This document shows, piece by piece, positions 1 to 7,344 of a stretch of DNA of 64,000 nucleotides. Position numbers and translations under genes: made by a program. Positions within the stretch are counted from its first letter, which is position 1, and every line of letters begins with the position of its first letter. Origin of the DNA: Thermophilibacter mediterraneus (GTDB lineage Bacteria; Actinomycetota; Coriobacteriia; Coriobacteriales; Atopobiaceae); the NCBI RefSeq assembly GCF_900119385.1, contig NZ_FPKO01000009.1, forward strand, positions 395,405 through 459,404, given 5' to 3'. The notes below the pieces were generated by a model. The model did no database searches and was not told the origin of the DNA. It was given only the letters and a program-made list of their open reading frames with translations.

Positions 1-522
1 CCCGGACAGTATCCCGGCATCACCAAGGTTGAGGTCATCGAGGAGGGCTCGCCCGAGGACGCCGAGAAGTACGCCGAGCTCGCCGCGCAGCTCTGGCAGC
101 CCAAGGACCCCTCCGAGCCGGCAATCGCCACGCTCGAGTACCGCACCGAGGAGGCCTCCGTCTCGCTGCTCCCGCTCGCCAACGCCTGGACGTGGTCCTA
201 CGAGCAGAACGGAGAGGCGGTGACTGTCTCCAACGACGCGCCCGCTGCCAACCAGATCGACGTAACCGACCTCCCCGAGGCCACCGCCGGGAAGGCCGTC
301 GAGGTCACCATGACCTTCGACCTGCCGCCGGTCGAGTCGGACGACTCCCGCTGGCCCGAGGTGGTGCGCTACCCCGAGAGCAACCTCGAGGCTGGCGCCG
401 AGGCGGTGGACGCTGCGCTCTCTGGCGGAGCGCTCGAGTTCGCCGTTGAGCCCGGCTGGCGCTATCGGGTCGACGTCGCGTTCGATGCCGGGCAGGTCAG
501 CTACGTCTTCACGGTCGCGTAG
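1..522 (+). CDS. C-terminal part of an uncharacterised protein (5' end outside window)
   Basis: The frame is open from base 1 to a TAG at 520-522, giving 173 residues with no start in view. I do not recognise the family. Its last 100 residues resemble the end of the next gene: both have an aromatic stretch (ANAWTWSYEQ here, GNYAWSFMDG there), then a GGALEF/DGALTF turn, EPGWRYR/EPGRRYA and a final VFTV. This shared C-terminal module suggests paralogous exported proteins; the neighbour is a lipoprotein. The stop codon is directly followed by palindromic repeat R1, so the true C-terminus may have been set by repeat insertion. Function unknown. Confidence 0.7.
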   Translation, partial: PGQYPGITKVEVIEEGSPEDAEKYAELAAQLWQPKDPSEPAIATLEYRTEEASVSLLPLANAWTWSYEQNGEAVTVSNDAPAANQIDVTDLPEATAGKAVEVTMTFDLPPVESDDSRWPEVVRYPESNLEAGAEAVDAALSGGALEFAVEPGWRYRVDVAFDAGQVSYVFTVA

Positions 523-551
523 CGTGCAAAGGGGACAGTCACTTTTGCACG
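523..551. repeat. REP-like palindrome R1
   Basis: 29-bp imperfect palindrome: outer arms CGTGCAAA/TTTTGCACG around the core GGGGACAGTCAC. It starts one base after the TAG stop of the upstream gene. The core reads GGGACAG on the plus strand (called F). With R2 it brackets the lipoprotein gene in inverted orientation. Confidence 0.9.
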
Positions 552-592
552 GCCTTCCCCCTTAGCCCACATTGGCGGCAGGTGGTGCGGAC

Positions 593-1171
593 ATGAAGCC
601 CACGACATCTCGCGGCATCGCGATAGCAGCGATTCTGGCCCTCTTGGTTGTCACCCTTGTATCCTGCGTGGCGTTCCCACATGATGGCGGGCACGGCCCC
701 GAGGCCAACGTCCCCGGGGCATGGGCGCTGACATCCGGGGAGGACGGCGCCGTCGCGCTCACCCTGGGCAACTACGCCTGGAGCTTCATGGACGGCAGCG
801 AGAGACGCGTCGAGGAGCTTCGGCAGATAGACCCCCAGAAGCGGCGCGTCGACGAGCTGGCCCAGGTGTCGGTTGCCGAGGAACCAACCATCACCGTGCT
901 CTTTGACGAGAGGCCGCTCTGGGCATACGCGCGGAGCTGGGACGAGGAGGAGCTCGCCGTCGGCTCGACAACGGACTCGTCCCTCTTCTGGCGTCTGCGC
1001 ACGCCGCTCGACACGGTCAGCTCGGTGGGCGACGAGGCCCCCTCGACCTTCGAGGACGGCGCCCTCACGTTTGACGCCGAACCCGGGCGCCGCTATGCGA
1101 TCAGCACGATCTACGAGCGGGGCTTCTCAGGCAACGACCGCATCGAGTACGTCTTCACCGTGCAAAAGTGA
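593..1171 (+). CDS. Putative secreted lipoprotein, unknown function
   Basis: 192 residues. I chose the ATG at 593 over the upstream TTG at 572 because it opens directly onto a lipoprotein signal peptide: basic N-terminus, hydrophobic stretch, then lipobox LVSC with Cys at residue 25. The mature protein would be tethered to the outside of the membrane. It has no recognised domain, but its C-terminal part resembles the preceding truncated gene (DGALTFDAEPGRRYA, ending VFTV). The last codons GTG CAA AAG TGA are the left arm of repeat R2, so the terminal V-Q-K and the stop are repeat-encoded. The gene lies exactly between inverted repeats R1 and R2, as the RAYT gene does between R3 and R4. Confidence 0.7.
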   Translation: MKPTTSRGIAIAAILALLVVTLVSCVAFPHDGGHGPEANVPGAWALTSGEDGAVALTLGNYAWSFMDGSERRVEELRQIDPQKRRVDELAQVSVAEEPTITVLFDERPLWAYARSWDEEELAVGSTTDSSLFWRLRTPLDTVSSVGDEAPSTFEDGALTFDAEPGRRYAISTIYERGFSGNDRIEYVFTVQK

Positions 1172-1187
1172 CTGTCCCCTTTGCACG
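1159..1187. repeat. REP-like palindrome R2
   Basis: 29-bp copy with core GTGACTGTCCCC on the plus strand (orientation R, inverted relative to R1). It supplies the TGA stop of the lipoprotein gene on the plus strand, and the adjoining bases 1188-1190 are the TAG stop of nadE on the minus strand. Confidence 0.9.
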
Positions 1188-3128
1188 CTACAGCGTTTCG
1201 AGCTCGGCGAGCCAGAGCGTCGCGCAGGCGTCCGACGGCATGCGCAGGTCACCGCGCGGGCTCACGGCCGCCGAGCCCACCTTGGGTCCGTCGGGCAGGC
1301 AGCTGCGCTTGAACTGCTGCGCGAAGTAGCGCCGGTAGAAGACCTTGAGCCAGGAGAGGATCGTCGCATCGTCGTACTTCTCGCCCAGGGCGTAGCGGGC
1401 CAGACGGTAGACCTTGCGGGGGCTAGATCCGCGGCGAAGCACCTCGTAGAGGAAGAAGTCGTGCAGCTCGTAGGGGCCCACGAGGTCCTCGGTCCTCTGC
1501 GCAATCGTGCCGTCGCCGGTGGCGGGCAGAAGCTCCGGAGAGACCGGTGTGTCAAGCACGTCGAGAAGAACGCGCGCCTCGGCATCGTCCCCGCAGGTGT
1601 CGGCCACGTAGCGCACGAGGTGGCGCACGAGCGTCTTGGGCACGCCGGCGTTCACGGCATACATGGACATGTGGTCGCCGTTGTAGGTGGCCCAACCGAG
1701 CGCCAGCTCGGAAAGGTCGCCGGTGCCGATGACGAGCCCGCCCTCCTGGTTGGCCACGTCCATGAGAATCTGCGTGCGCTCGCGCGCCTGGGAGTTCTCG
1801 TAGGTAACGTCATGGACGGACTCGTCGTGCCCGATGTCCGCGAAGTGCTGGCGCACCGCGGCCGCGATGCCGATCTCGCGCAGCTCCGCGCCAACGGTGC
1901 GGGCGAGCTCGCAGGCGTTGTTGTAGGTCCGGTCGGTGGTGCCGAAGCCCGGCATGGTCACCGCGATGACGCCGTCGCGCGGCAGCGCCAGCAGGTCAAA
2001 GGCGCGCACGGCCACGAGCAGGGCGAGCGTGGAGTCGAGCCCTCCCGAAAGCCCGATCACCGCGCGGCGCGAGCGCGTGTGCGCGAGGCGCTTGGCGAGG
2101 CCGTGAGCCTGGATGGAGAAGACGTCCTCGCAGCGCTCCGCGCGCCGCCCGGCGTCCGAGGGCACGAAGGGGTGCGGGTCGACCCAGCGGGTGAGCGTCG
2201 TCTCGCGCGCAGACGCGTCCGCGCCCAGCGAGAACGACGCCACGGCATAGCCGGCCGCCTCGGGAGAGGGCGCGACCTCGAAGGTGGACATGCGCGTGCG
2301 CTCCTGGGCGAGCAGGCGCACGTCGACCTCCGAGACGGCGCGGCCGCAGCCGAAGGGCCTGCCCTCCGCGAGCAGGCGACCGTTCTCGGCCACGAGGTCG
2401 TGCCCGGAGAAGACGAGGTCCTGCGTGGACTCGCCGGTGCCCGCGCTCGCGTAGACGTAGCCGCAGACGAGGCGGGCGCTCTGGCCGGACACGAGGCTGC
2501 GGCGGTAGTCCGCCTTGCCCACAATGGCGTTGGACGCGCTGAGGTTGCAGATCAGCGTGGCGCCGGCCTGCGCGTGGGCAGTGGACGGCGGGTTGGGAAC
2601 CCAGAGGTCCTCGCAGACCTCTGCCGCCACCACGAGCTCGGGCAGCTCCTCGCAGGCAAAGAGCAGGTTCGTGCCAAAGAGGGTGTCCTGGTTGCCGGCA
2701 AACGAGACGAGCGTGGCGTCGGAGGGGCCGGGGACGAAGTGACGACCCTCGTAGAACTCGTTGTAGGTGGGGATGTGCGTCTTGGGCACGAGACCGAGGA
2801 CCTCGCCGCGGGAGACGGCGGCGGCGCAGTTGTAGAGCTTTCCGCCGGCGCGCACGGGCACGCCCACGAGGATGAGGGCGGGAAGGTCCTCGGTGCGCTC
2901 GGCAAACTCGGCGAGGCCCGCCTCGGCGGCGCGGACGAGCGAGTCCTGCCAGAAGAGGTCCTCGCAGGTGTAGCCGGTAATCGCGAGCTCGGGGAGCACG
3001 ATCACGGCAGCGCCGTCCTTCTCGGCCGCCTCGCGCGCGGCTGCCACGCAGGCCTCCACGTTAAAGGCGACGTCCGCCACGCGCACCTCCGGCGTCACCG
3101 CCGCAACCTTGACGAACCCGTCGATCAT
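1188..3128 (-). CDS. nadE: Glutamine-dependent NAD+ synthetase
   Basis: 646 residues, normal for the two-domain enzyme. It amidates nicotinic acid adenine dinucleotide to NAD+ with ATP, using ammonia from glutamine. The N-terminal nitrilase-like amidase domain (about 1-290) shows the full catalytic triad: Glu47 (LPELAITGY), Lys116 (PKTHIP) and Cys172 (AEVCEDLW). The C-terminal synthetase domain carries the PP-loop SGGLDS and a TGDLSE motif. Start ATG 3128 is preceded by a GGAGG-type ribosome site in the gap shared with repeat R3. The TAG stop is fused to repeat R2. Convergent with the lipoprotein gene. Confidence 0.96.
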   Translation of the reverse strand: MIDGFVKVAAVTPEVRVADVAFNVEACVAAAREAAEKDGAAVIVLPELAITGYTCEDLFWQDSLVRAAEAGLAEFAERTEDLPALILVGVPVRAGGKLYNCAAAVSRGEVLGLVPKTHIPTYNEFYEGRHFVPGPSDATLVSFAGNQDTLFGTNLLFACEELPELVVAAEVCEDLWVPNPPSTAHAQAGATLICNLSASNAIVGKADYRRSLVSGQSARLVCGYVYASAGTGESTQDLVFSGHDLVAENGRLLAEGRPFGCGRAVSEVDVRLLAQERTRMSTFEVAPSPEAAGYAVASFSLGADASARETTLTRWVDPHPFVPSDAGRRAERCEDVFSIQAHGLAKRLAHTRSRRAVIGLSGGLDSTLALLVAVRAFDLLALPRDGVIAVTMPGFGTTDRTYNNACELARTVGAELREIGIAAAVRQHFADIGHDESVHDVTYENSQARERTQILMDVANQEGGLVIGTGDLSELALGWATYNGDHMSMYAVNAGVPKTLVRHLVRYVADTCGDDAEARVLLDVLDTPVSPELLPATGDGTIAQRTEDLVGPYELHDFFLYEVLRRGSSPRKVYRLARYALGEKYDDATILSWLKVFYRRYFAQQFKRSCLPDGPKVGSAAVSPRGDLRMPSDACATLWLAELETL

Positions 3129-3140
3129 CCCAGCCTCCTC

Positions 3141-3169
3141 CGTGCAAAAGGGACAGTCACTTTTGCACG
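3141..3169. repeat. REP-like palindrome R3
   Basis: 29-bp copy with perfect 10-base arms CGTGCAAAAG/CTTTTGCACG and core GGGACAGTCAC (orientation F). It sits between the nadE start and the RAYT stop; bases 3170-3172 are the TAG stop of the RAYT gene. With R4 it flanks the RAYT gene in inverted orientation. Confidence 0.92.
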
Positions 3170-3913
3170 CTACGTCGTTGCCCTCGTGATGGTGCCGCGG
3201 CCAATGCCCGTAAGCCTCTCGACCTGCCTCACGGACAGACCCGCCTCCCGCAACTCACAGAGTAGCGCATTGCGCCGAGCCTTCTCCTGGCTCTTAAGCT
3301 CCGGTGCCGTCAGCGGCCCCAAAACCTCGCGCGCAACTTCCTCCGCCGCGGAGTCGGCGAGCCTCGGTCGCGCCGGCGGGCGGTAGCGGACGCGCTCGGA
3401 AGAGCTGGAGAACCTGGCGAACGCCTCGCGGCCACCGAGCATCTCGAGCAGCAGCCCGGTGTCGGCGTACTCGGAGGCGCCGACGTACTCATGGTAGCTG
3501 CTCCACGGATAGTCCGCCGCCGCGCAGATGCCGGCTTTCGCCGGGTTGTTGTGGATGTAGCGCATGGCCTCAAGAAGATAGGATTCGCCCTCGACGGGGC
3601 TGCTGTAGAACCGCCCCTGGAACACATGGCCGACGTGGCCCCCTCGCCTGTTGAAGCGCTGGGCGTAGCGAGTGGCGAGGGAGCGCATCAGCTCGCTCAG
3701 GCAGTCGCTCGGATCCTCGAGAAGCAGGTGGACGTGATTTGCCATGAGACACCATGCCAGAATGCTTGCACCATGCTTGCGCGCAGCTGCCGCGAACATG
3801 TCAAGAAAAGCCAAACGGTCGGCATCGTCCTCAAAGAGGTTCTGCCGACCGTTTGCGTAGAGAACTACGTGGTAAAAGCCAGATTCTGCAACACGTCTTG
3901 GCAATCTGGGCAT
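3170..3913 (-). CDS. REP-associated tyrosine transposase (RAYT, Y1_Tnp family)
   Basis: 247 residues. A single-domain HUH endonuclease of the IS200-like/TnpA_REP type: the His-hydrophobe-His metal site is H60-V61-H62 in MANHVHLLLE, and a candidate catalytic Tyr is Y119 in RYIHNNPAKAGI. The basic SLATRYAQRFNRR and HVFQGRFYS blocks are family signatures. Residues about 205-247 form a C-terminal helix-turn-helix (LSVRQVERLTGIGRGTITRA). Such proteins nick and join single-stranded REP hairpins and are thought to spread them. Inverted palindromes flank the gene: R3 touches its stop codon and R4 lies 58 bp upstream of its start. All nine copies found lie within about 5 kb of it, so it is the likely driver of the local repeats. 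Confidence 0.93.
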   Translation of the reverse strand: MPRLPRRVAESGFYHVVLYANGRQNLFEDDADRLAFLDMFAAAARKHGASILAWCLMANHVHLLLEDPSDCLSELMRSLATRYAQRFNRRGGHVGHVFQGRFYSSPVEGESYLLEAMRYIHNNPAKAGICAAADYPWSSYHEYVGASEYADTGLLLEMLGGREAFARFSSSSERVRYRPPARPRLADSAAEEVAREVLGPLTAPELKSQEKARRNALLCELREAGLSVRQVERLTGIGRGTITRATT

Positions 3914-3971
3914 AGCTCCTCCCCTCCCCTTGTTGGTGAGAGATGTTATACCCCTTCAGACCTCCGTCCGG

Positions 3972-4000
3972 CGTGCAGAAGTGCCTGTCCCTTTTGCACG
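3972..4000. repeat. REP-like palindrome R4
   Basis: 29-bp copy with core GTGCCTGTCCC (orientation R) and one arm mismatch (CGTGCAGAAG). Bases 4001-4003 are the TAG stop of the ABC ATPase gene. It lies 58 bp upstream of the RAYT start. Confidence 0.9.
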
Positions 4001-4768
4001 CTACCCTTCGAGGTAGCGGGCGAGGAACTCGCGGGTGCGCGGGTGCTCGGGCGCCGAGAAGATCTTCTCCGGAGCGCCCTTCTCTGCGATGACGCCCTTG
4101 TCCATGAAGACGACCTCGTCGGAGACGTTCTTCGCAAAGGCCATCTCGTGCGTGACCACGACCATCGTCATGCCCTCGGCAGCCAGGCGACGCATGACCT
4201 CGAGGACCTCGCCCACGATCTCCGGGTCGAGCGCGCTCGTCGGCTCGTCGAAGAGCATGAGGTCCGGGCTCATGCACAGCGCCCGCGCGATGGCGACGCG
4301 CTGCTTCTGGCCGCCGGAGAGGTTGTTGACGTCGGCGTGCGCGAAGTCCGCGAGGCCCACAGAGTCCAGGTGACCCATCGCCACGCGCTCGGCCTCGGCC
4401 CTGTCCATCTTCTTGAGCGTCACGGGGGCGAGCGTGCAGTTGTCGAGCACGTTCATGTTGTTGAACAGGTTGAAGCCCTGGAAAACCATGCCGATCTTCT
4501 CGCGCAGGCGGTTCACGTCCACGTGCTCGGCGGCGAGGTCCGCCCCGTGGAACCACACGTGGCCGGCGTCGGGCGTCTCGAGCAGGTTGATGCAGCGCAA
4601 AAGCGTCGACTTGCCCGACCCCGAGGCGCCGATGATCGTCACCACCTGGCCGGGCATGACGTCGAGGTTGATGTCACGCAGGACCTCGAGGTCGCCGAAG
4701 GACTTGCGCAGCCCCTCGATGCGAACCATCGGCTCTGCGGAGGCGCTCGATACGGAAGCGTTTCTCAT
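4001..4768 (-). CDS. Polar amino-acid ABC transporter, ATP-binding protein (GlnQ-like)
   Basis: 255 residues, full length. Walker A is GASGSGKST, the signature is [15 protein letters not shown] and Walker B is [14 protein letters not shown], followed by the switch His in [10 protein letters not shown]. The protein energises amino-acid import with the permease 6 bp upstream and the binding protein beyond it. The substrate cannot be read from the ATPase. The neighbouring cysteine-desulfidase-like gene makes cysteine or cystine one option. Its stop codon abuts repeat R4. Confidence 0.95.
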   Translation of the reverse strand: MRNASVSSASAEPMVRIEGLRKSFGDLEVLRDINLDVMPGQVVTIIGASGSGKSTLLRCINLLETPDAGHVWFHGADLAAEHVDVNRLREKIGMVFQGFNLFNNMNVLDNCTLAPVTLKKMDRAEAERVAMGHLDSVGLADFAHADVNNLSGGQKQRVAIARALCMSPDLMLFDEPTSALDPEIVGEVLEVMRRLAAEGMTMVVVTHEMAFAKNVSDEVVFMDKGVIAEKGAPEKIFSAPEHPRTREFLARYLEG

Positions 4769-4774
4769 GATGTC

Positions 4775-6052
4775 CTACCTCCCCTGGCCCCAGCCGCGAC
4801 GATGCTTCTTGCCGTCCCGCAGGGGCACGGCGCTGACCTCTTCGGTCTTGACGGGCGTGTCAGACGTGCTGCCCATGACCTCAGCGCTCACGTTGAAGCG
4901 GTGCGCAAAGCGCCCGAGCAGCCACGTGGCAACCATCGTGAGGATGAGGTAGGCGACCGTGGAGATGAGCGCCGTCTGGAACTGCTGATAGTAGATGCCC
5001 GCCACGGTCGTGGTGGCAAACATCAGGTCGAAGGTGCCGATGACCGAGAGCACCGACGAGTCCTTGATGTTGATGACGAGCTCGTTGGAGAGGCCGGGGA
5101 TCGCGTACTTGATTCCCTGCGGGAAGACGACCTTGGCCATCGCCTGCCACTGCGACAGGCCCAGGGAGCGCGCCGCCTCGGTCTGACCCTTGTCGACCGA
5201 CTCGATGCCGCCGCGCAGCACCTCCATCATGTACGCGGTCGAGTTGAGCGTGATGGTCACAAGGCCCGCGAGAAACGTCGTCCAGATGCCGTTGATCTGG
5301 GTGGTGGTGAGCGCGGTCATGCGCAGGATGCCAAAGACGCCGTAGTAGATAATCATGGCCTGGACCATCATCGGCGTGCCGCGGACCACCGTGGAGTAGA
5401 GCTTGGCAAAGCCCGAGCCAACGACCTTCCAGAAGCGCACGAAGTCATTGTCCGGCCGGTCGATGGTCTGGATGCGTGCGAAGACGAGCAGCAGCGCCAG
5501 GAAAAACGCGATCACGGTACCAAAGACCGCCAGCTCGACGGTGGTGACAAGGCCGGTGAAGAACGTGTCACGCCCCTGGTAGAGGATGTAGCACATGCTC
5601 TCGAGCATGGGCTCGGGGCGGCGCGGGTCCGCCGAGTTTGCGGCCTCAACGGCAACGCCCCACGCCGACGCCACGCCCATGACCACGCGGTCGACGAAGA
5701 GCACGAGCACGATCGCCCAGATCACGTACGAGGCGAGGCGCAGCACGCGACGGACGCCCGAGCGGGCGAAGAGCGCGGACTCGGCGTAGGTCTTCCAGTG
5801 CGTGAGCTTGAACAGCAGCGCGACGCCGCTCACCACGAGCCACGCCACGAGCACGTAGTACATCACGAGCTCGACGGTGAACGCGTGGGCGAGGAAGCTC
5901 ATCGCGGGGCGCGGTGAGCTCGAGAGCAGCATGCCAACGAGGGCGACCACGCTCGTGCCCAGAAGCACGTAGCGATGGTCGTCGAGGAGGAGCGAGGCGA
6001 CGCGGCCGCGCGTTCTTCTCGGCATCTGCTCGCCGGAGGGAGCGGAGCTCAT
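4775..6052 (-). CDS. Polar amino-acid ABC transporter permease with N-terminal extension
   Basis: 425 residues, about twice the usual 215-230. Residues about 190-400 are the normal His/Glu/Gln permease domain: FFTGLVTTVELAVFGTVIAFF, the early VVRGTPMMVQA, and the ATPase-contact loop around EAARSLGLSQWQAMAKVVFPQ. The first 185 residues add three predicted membrane helices (YVLLGTSVVALVGML, YYVLVAWLVVSGVALLF, VIWAIVLVLFVDRVVMG) of unknown role. Middle gene of the minus-strand operon between the binding protein and the ATPase. Repeat R5 lies in the gap upstream, which could lower its expression relative to the binding protein. Confidence 0.93.
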   Translation of the reverse strand: MSSAPSGEQMPRRTRGRVASLLLDDHRYVLLGTSVVALVGMLLSSSPRPAMSFLAHAFTVELVMYYVLVAWLVVSGVALLFKLTHWKTYAESALFARSGVRRVLRLASYVIWAIVLVLFVDRVVMGVASAWGVAVEAANSADPRRPEPMLESMCYILYQGRDTFFTGLVTTVELAVFGTVIAFFLALLLVFARIQTIDRPDNDFVRFWKVVGSGFAKLYSTVVRGTPMMVQAMIIYYGVFGILRMTALTTTQINGIWTTFLAGLVTITLNSTAYMMEVLRGGIESVDKGQTEAARSLGLSQWQAMAKVVFPQGIKYAIPGLSNELVINIKDSSVLSVIGTFDLMFATTTVAGIYYQQFQTALISTVAYLILTMVATWLLGRFAHRFNVSAEVMGSTSDTPVKTEEVSAVPLRDGKKHRRGWGQGR

Positions 6053-6125
6053 TTTGTATCTCCTTCGTTTTTCATGCGTGCGGGCGCGCGCCCTCGTCTG
6101 CGGCGCGCGCCCCTATCTTACGCGA

Positions 6126-6154
6126 TGTGCAAAAGTGCCTGTCCCCTTTGCACG
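6126..6154. repeat. REP-like palindrome R5 (within the ABC transporter operon)
   Basis: 29-bp copy with core GTGCCTGTCCCC (orientation R). It lies between the binding-protein gene, whose TAG stop is 6155-6157, and the permease gene. Its position recalls REP elements between the first and second genes of binding-protein operons elsewhere. It is the only copy without an inverted partner nearby. Confidence 0.9.
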
Positions 6155-7078
6155 CTACGCCGGCTGGCGATCCATGCAGTCGTTCCACATCTGCTGGCGC
6201 TCGTCCTCGGGGATGGCGTTGATGACCTCGTTGATCTGCTCGAGGATGGCGTCCTGGCCCTTGGCGATGGCCGCGTTGTCCGGCATGACGGAGCCCTCGA
6301 ACTTGTCCTCCATCTCGAGCTCCACGAAGTTGGGGTAGGTCTCGAGCAGCTTGGGCACCGAGAGCATGGAATAGGTGATGACGTCGCTCGTCCCGGAGGC
6401 GAGGCTCTCGACCACGATGGGCACGGTCTCGCCCGGCGTCATGTGGTTGATGTCGGGGATCTGGTCGATGACCGTGTCGTACATGGTGGCCGCCTGGCCC
6501 ATGACCGAGGCGCCCGCGAGGTCGGCGAAGGTCGTGGCGCCCGCGTAGGGAGAGTCCTGCGTGGTGATCATCACGATGTCGTCGTCGATGTAGGAGTCGG
6601 AGAAGTCGGCGGACTGCGCGCGGTCCGGGTCAACGGACATGCCGGCGCAGACGATGTCGATCTGGCCGTTGTTGAGCGCGTCGATCAGGCCGGCAAAGTC
6701 GAGCTTCACGGCAACGGGCTCCATGCCCAGGGCCTCGGCGATCATCTTGGCCACCTGCACGTCATAGCCGTCGGCGTAGGCGCCGGAGACGTTCTCGATG
6801 GGGATGGTGTACTCGGACTCCTCGGAGACCTGCCAGTTGTAGGGGGCGTAGGCCGCCTCCATGCCCACGCGCAGCGTGGTGCCGTCGCCGAGCGTGGCGG
6901 CCTCGGTCGAGGCGTCGTCGGTCGCGTCGGTGGCGTCGTCGGTGGTGGCGTCCTGCGCGGCGGGGCCGCAGCCGGAAAGGACCATCACGCCTCCCATGCC
7001 CGCCACGAGGCTCGAGAGCTTGAGGAAGTCGCGGCGAGAGACTCTGTCAGATACGTACACGTGCGGGGTGGCCTTCAT
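6155..7078 (-). CDS. Amino-acid ABC transporter substrate-binding lipoprotein (family 3)
   Basis: 307 residues from the ATG at 7078, chosen over an upstream frame start because AAAGGA precedes it and a signal peptide follows at once. The signal has a twin-arginine motif (SRRDFLKL, R15-R16) and lipobox LSGC with Cys37, so it is probably a Tat-exported lipoprotein. An acidic Thr/Ala/Asp-rich linker follows, then a periplasmic-binding-protein fold (ALNNGQIDIVCAGMSVDPDR, VESLASGTSDVI). First gene of the transporter operon. Ligand unknown; polar or sulphur amino acids are plausible. The TAG stop is fused to repeat R5. Confidence 0.93.
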   Translation of the reverse strand: MKATPHVYVSDRVSRRDFLKLSSLVAGMGGVMVLSGCGPAAQDATTDDATDATDDASTEAATLGDGTTLRVGMEAAYAPYNWQVSEESEYTIPIENVSGAYADGYDVQVAKMIAEALGMEPVAVKLDFAGLIDALNNGQIDIVCAGMSVDPDRAQSADFSDSYIDDDIVMITTQDSPYAGATTFADLAGASVMGQAATMYDTVIDQIPDINHMTPGETVPIVVESLASGTSDVITYSMLSVPKLLETYPNFVELEMEDKFEGSVMPDNAAIAKGQDAILEQINEVINAIPEDERQQMWNDCMDRQPA

Positions 7079-7257
7079 GGTGGATCCTTTCCCTGTTTTT
7101 TGGTAATCCCCTTCCGTGCGACGCAACCGGAGGGGACCCATTCCCCTCCCCCTTGCAACTTAATGCGAGAAAGTTACGCGCACGGCATGGGAGGATAGCG
7201 CGCCGAGCACCGACGCGCGAGCTGATAGTATGCTGAGAAACACCGTCGTAACGGGTG

Positions 7258-7329
7258 AGCGCGCAAGGGGGACAGGCACTTTTGCACGGTCCCGGGACCG
7301 TGCAAAAGTGCCTGTCCCCCTTGCACGCT
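7258..7329. repeat. 72-bp palindrome formed by an R6/R7 repeat doublet
   Basis: Two complete REP copies head to head (R6 7260-7288 orientation F, R7 7299-7327 orientation R) joined by GGTCCCGGGACC. The two 36-base halves are perfectly complementary except for one base (C at 7262 against T). It can form a long cruciform or RNA hairpin. It lies 15 bp before the ATG of the cysteine-desulfidase-like gene, so it would be in the transcript leader if the promoter is upstream. Confidence 0.93.
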
Positions 7330-7344
7330 TCGAGAGGAGACGCT

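Noticed and set aside
873-3386. Long plus-strand open frame of over 800 codons
   Set aside because: It is antisense to nadE and has Arg/His-rich composition without family motifs; a shadow of high-GC coding DNA. The same holds for similar frames at 9156-11228 and 14154-16682.
7255-7344. Upstream start for the cysteine-desulfidase-like gene
   Set aside because: The extra 30 residues are encoded by the R6/R7 palindrome; the ATG at 7345 has a ribosome site and starts the family homology.
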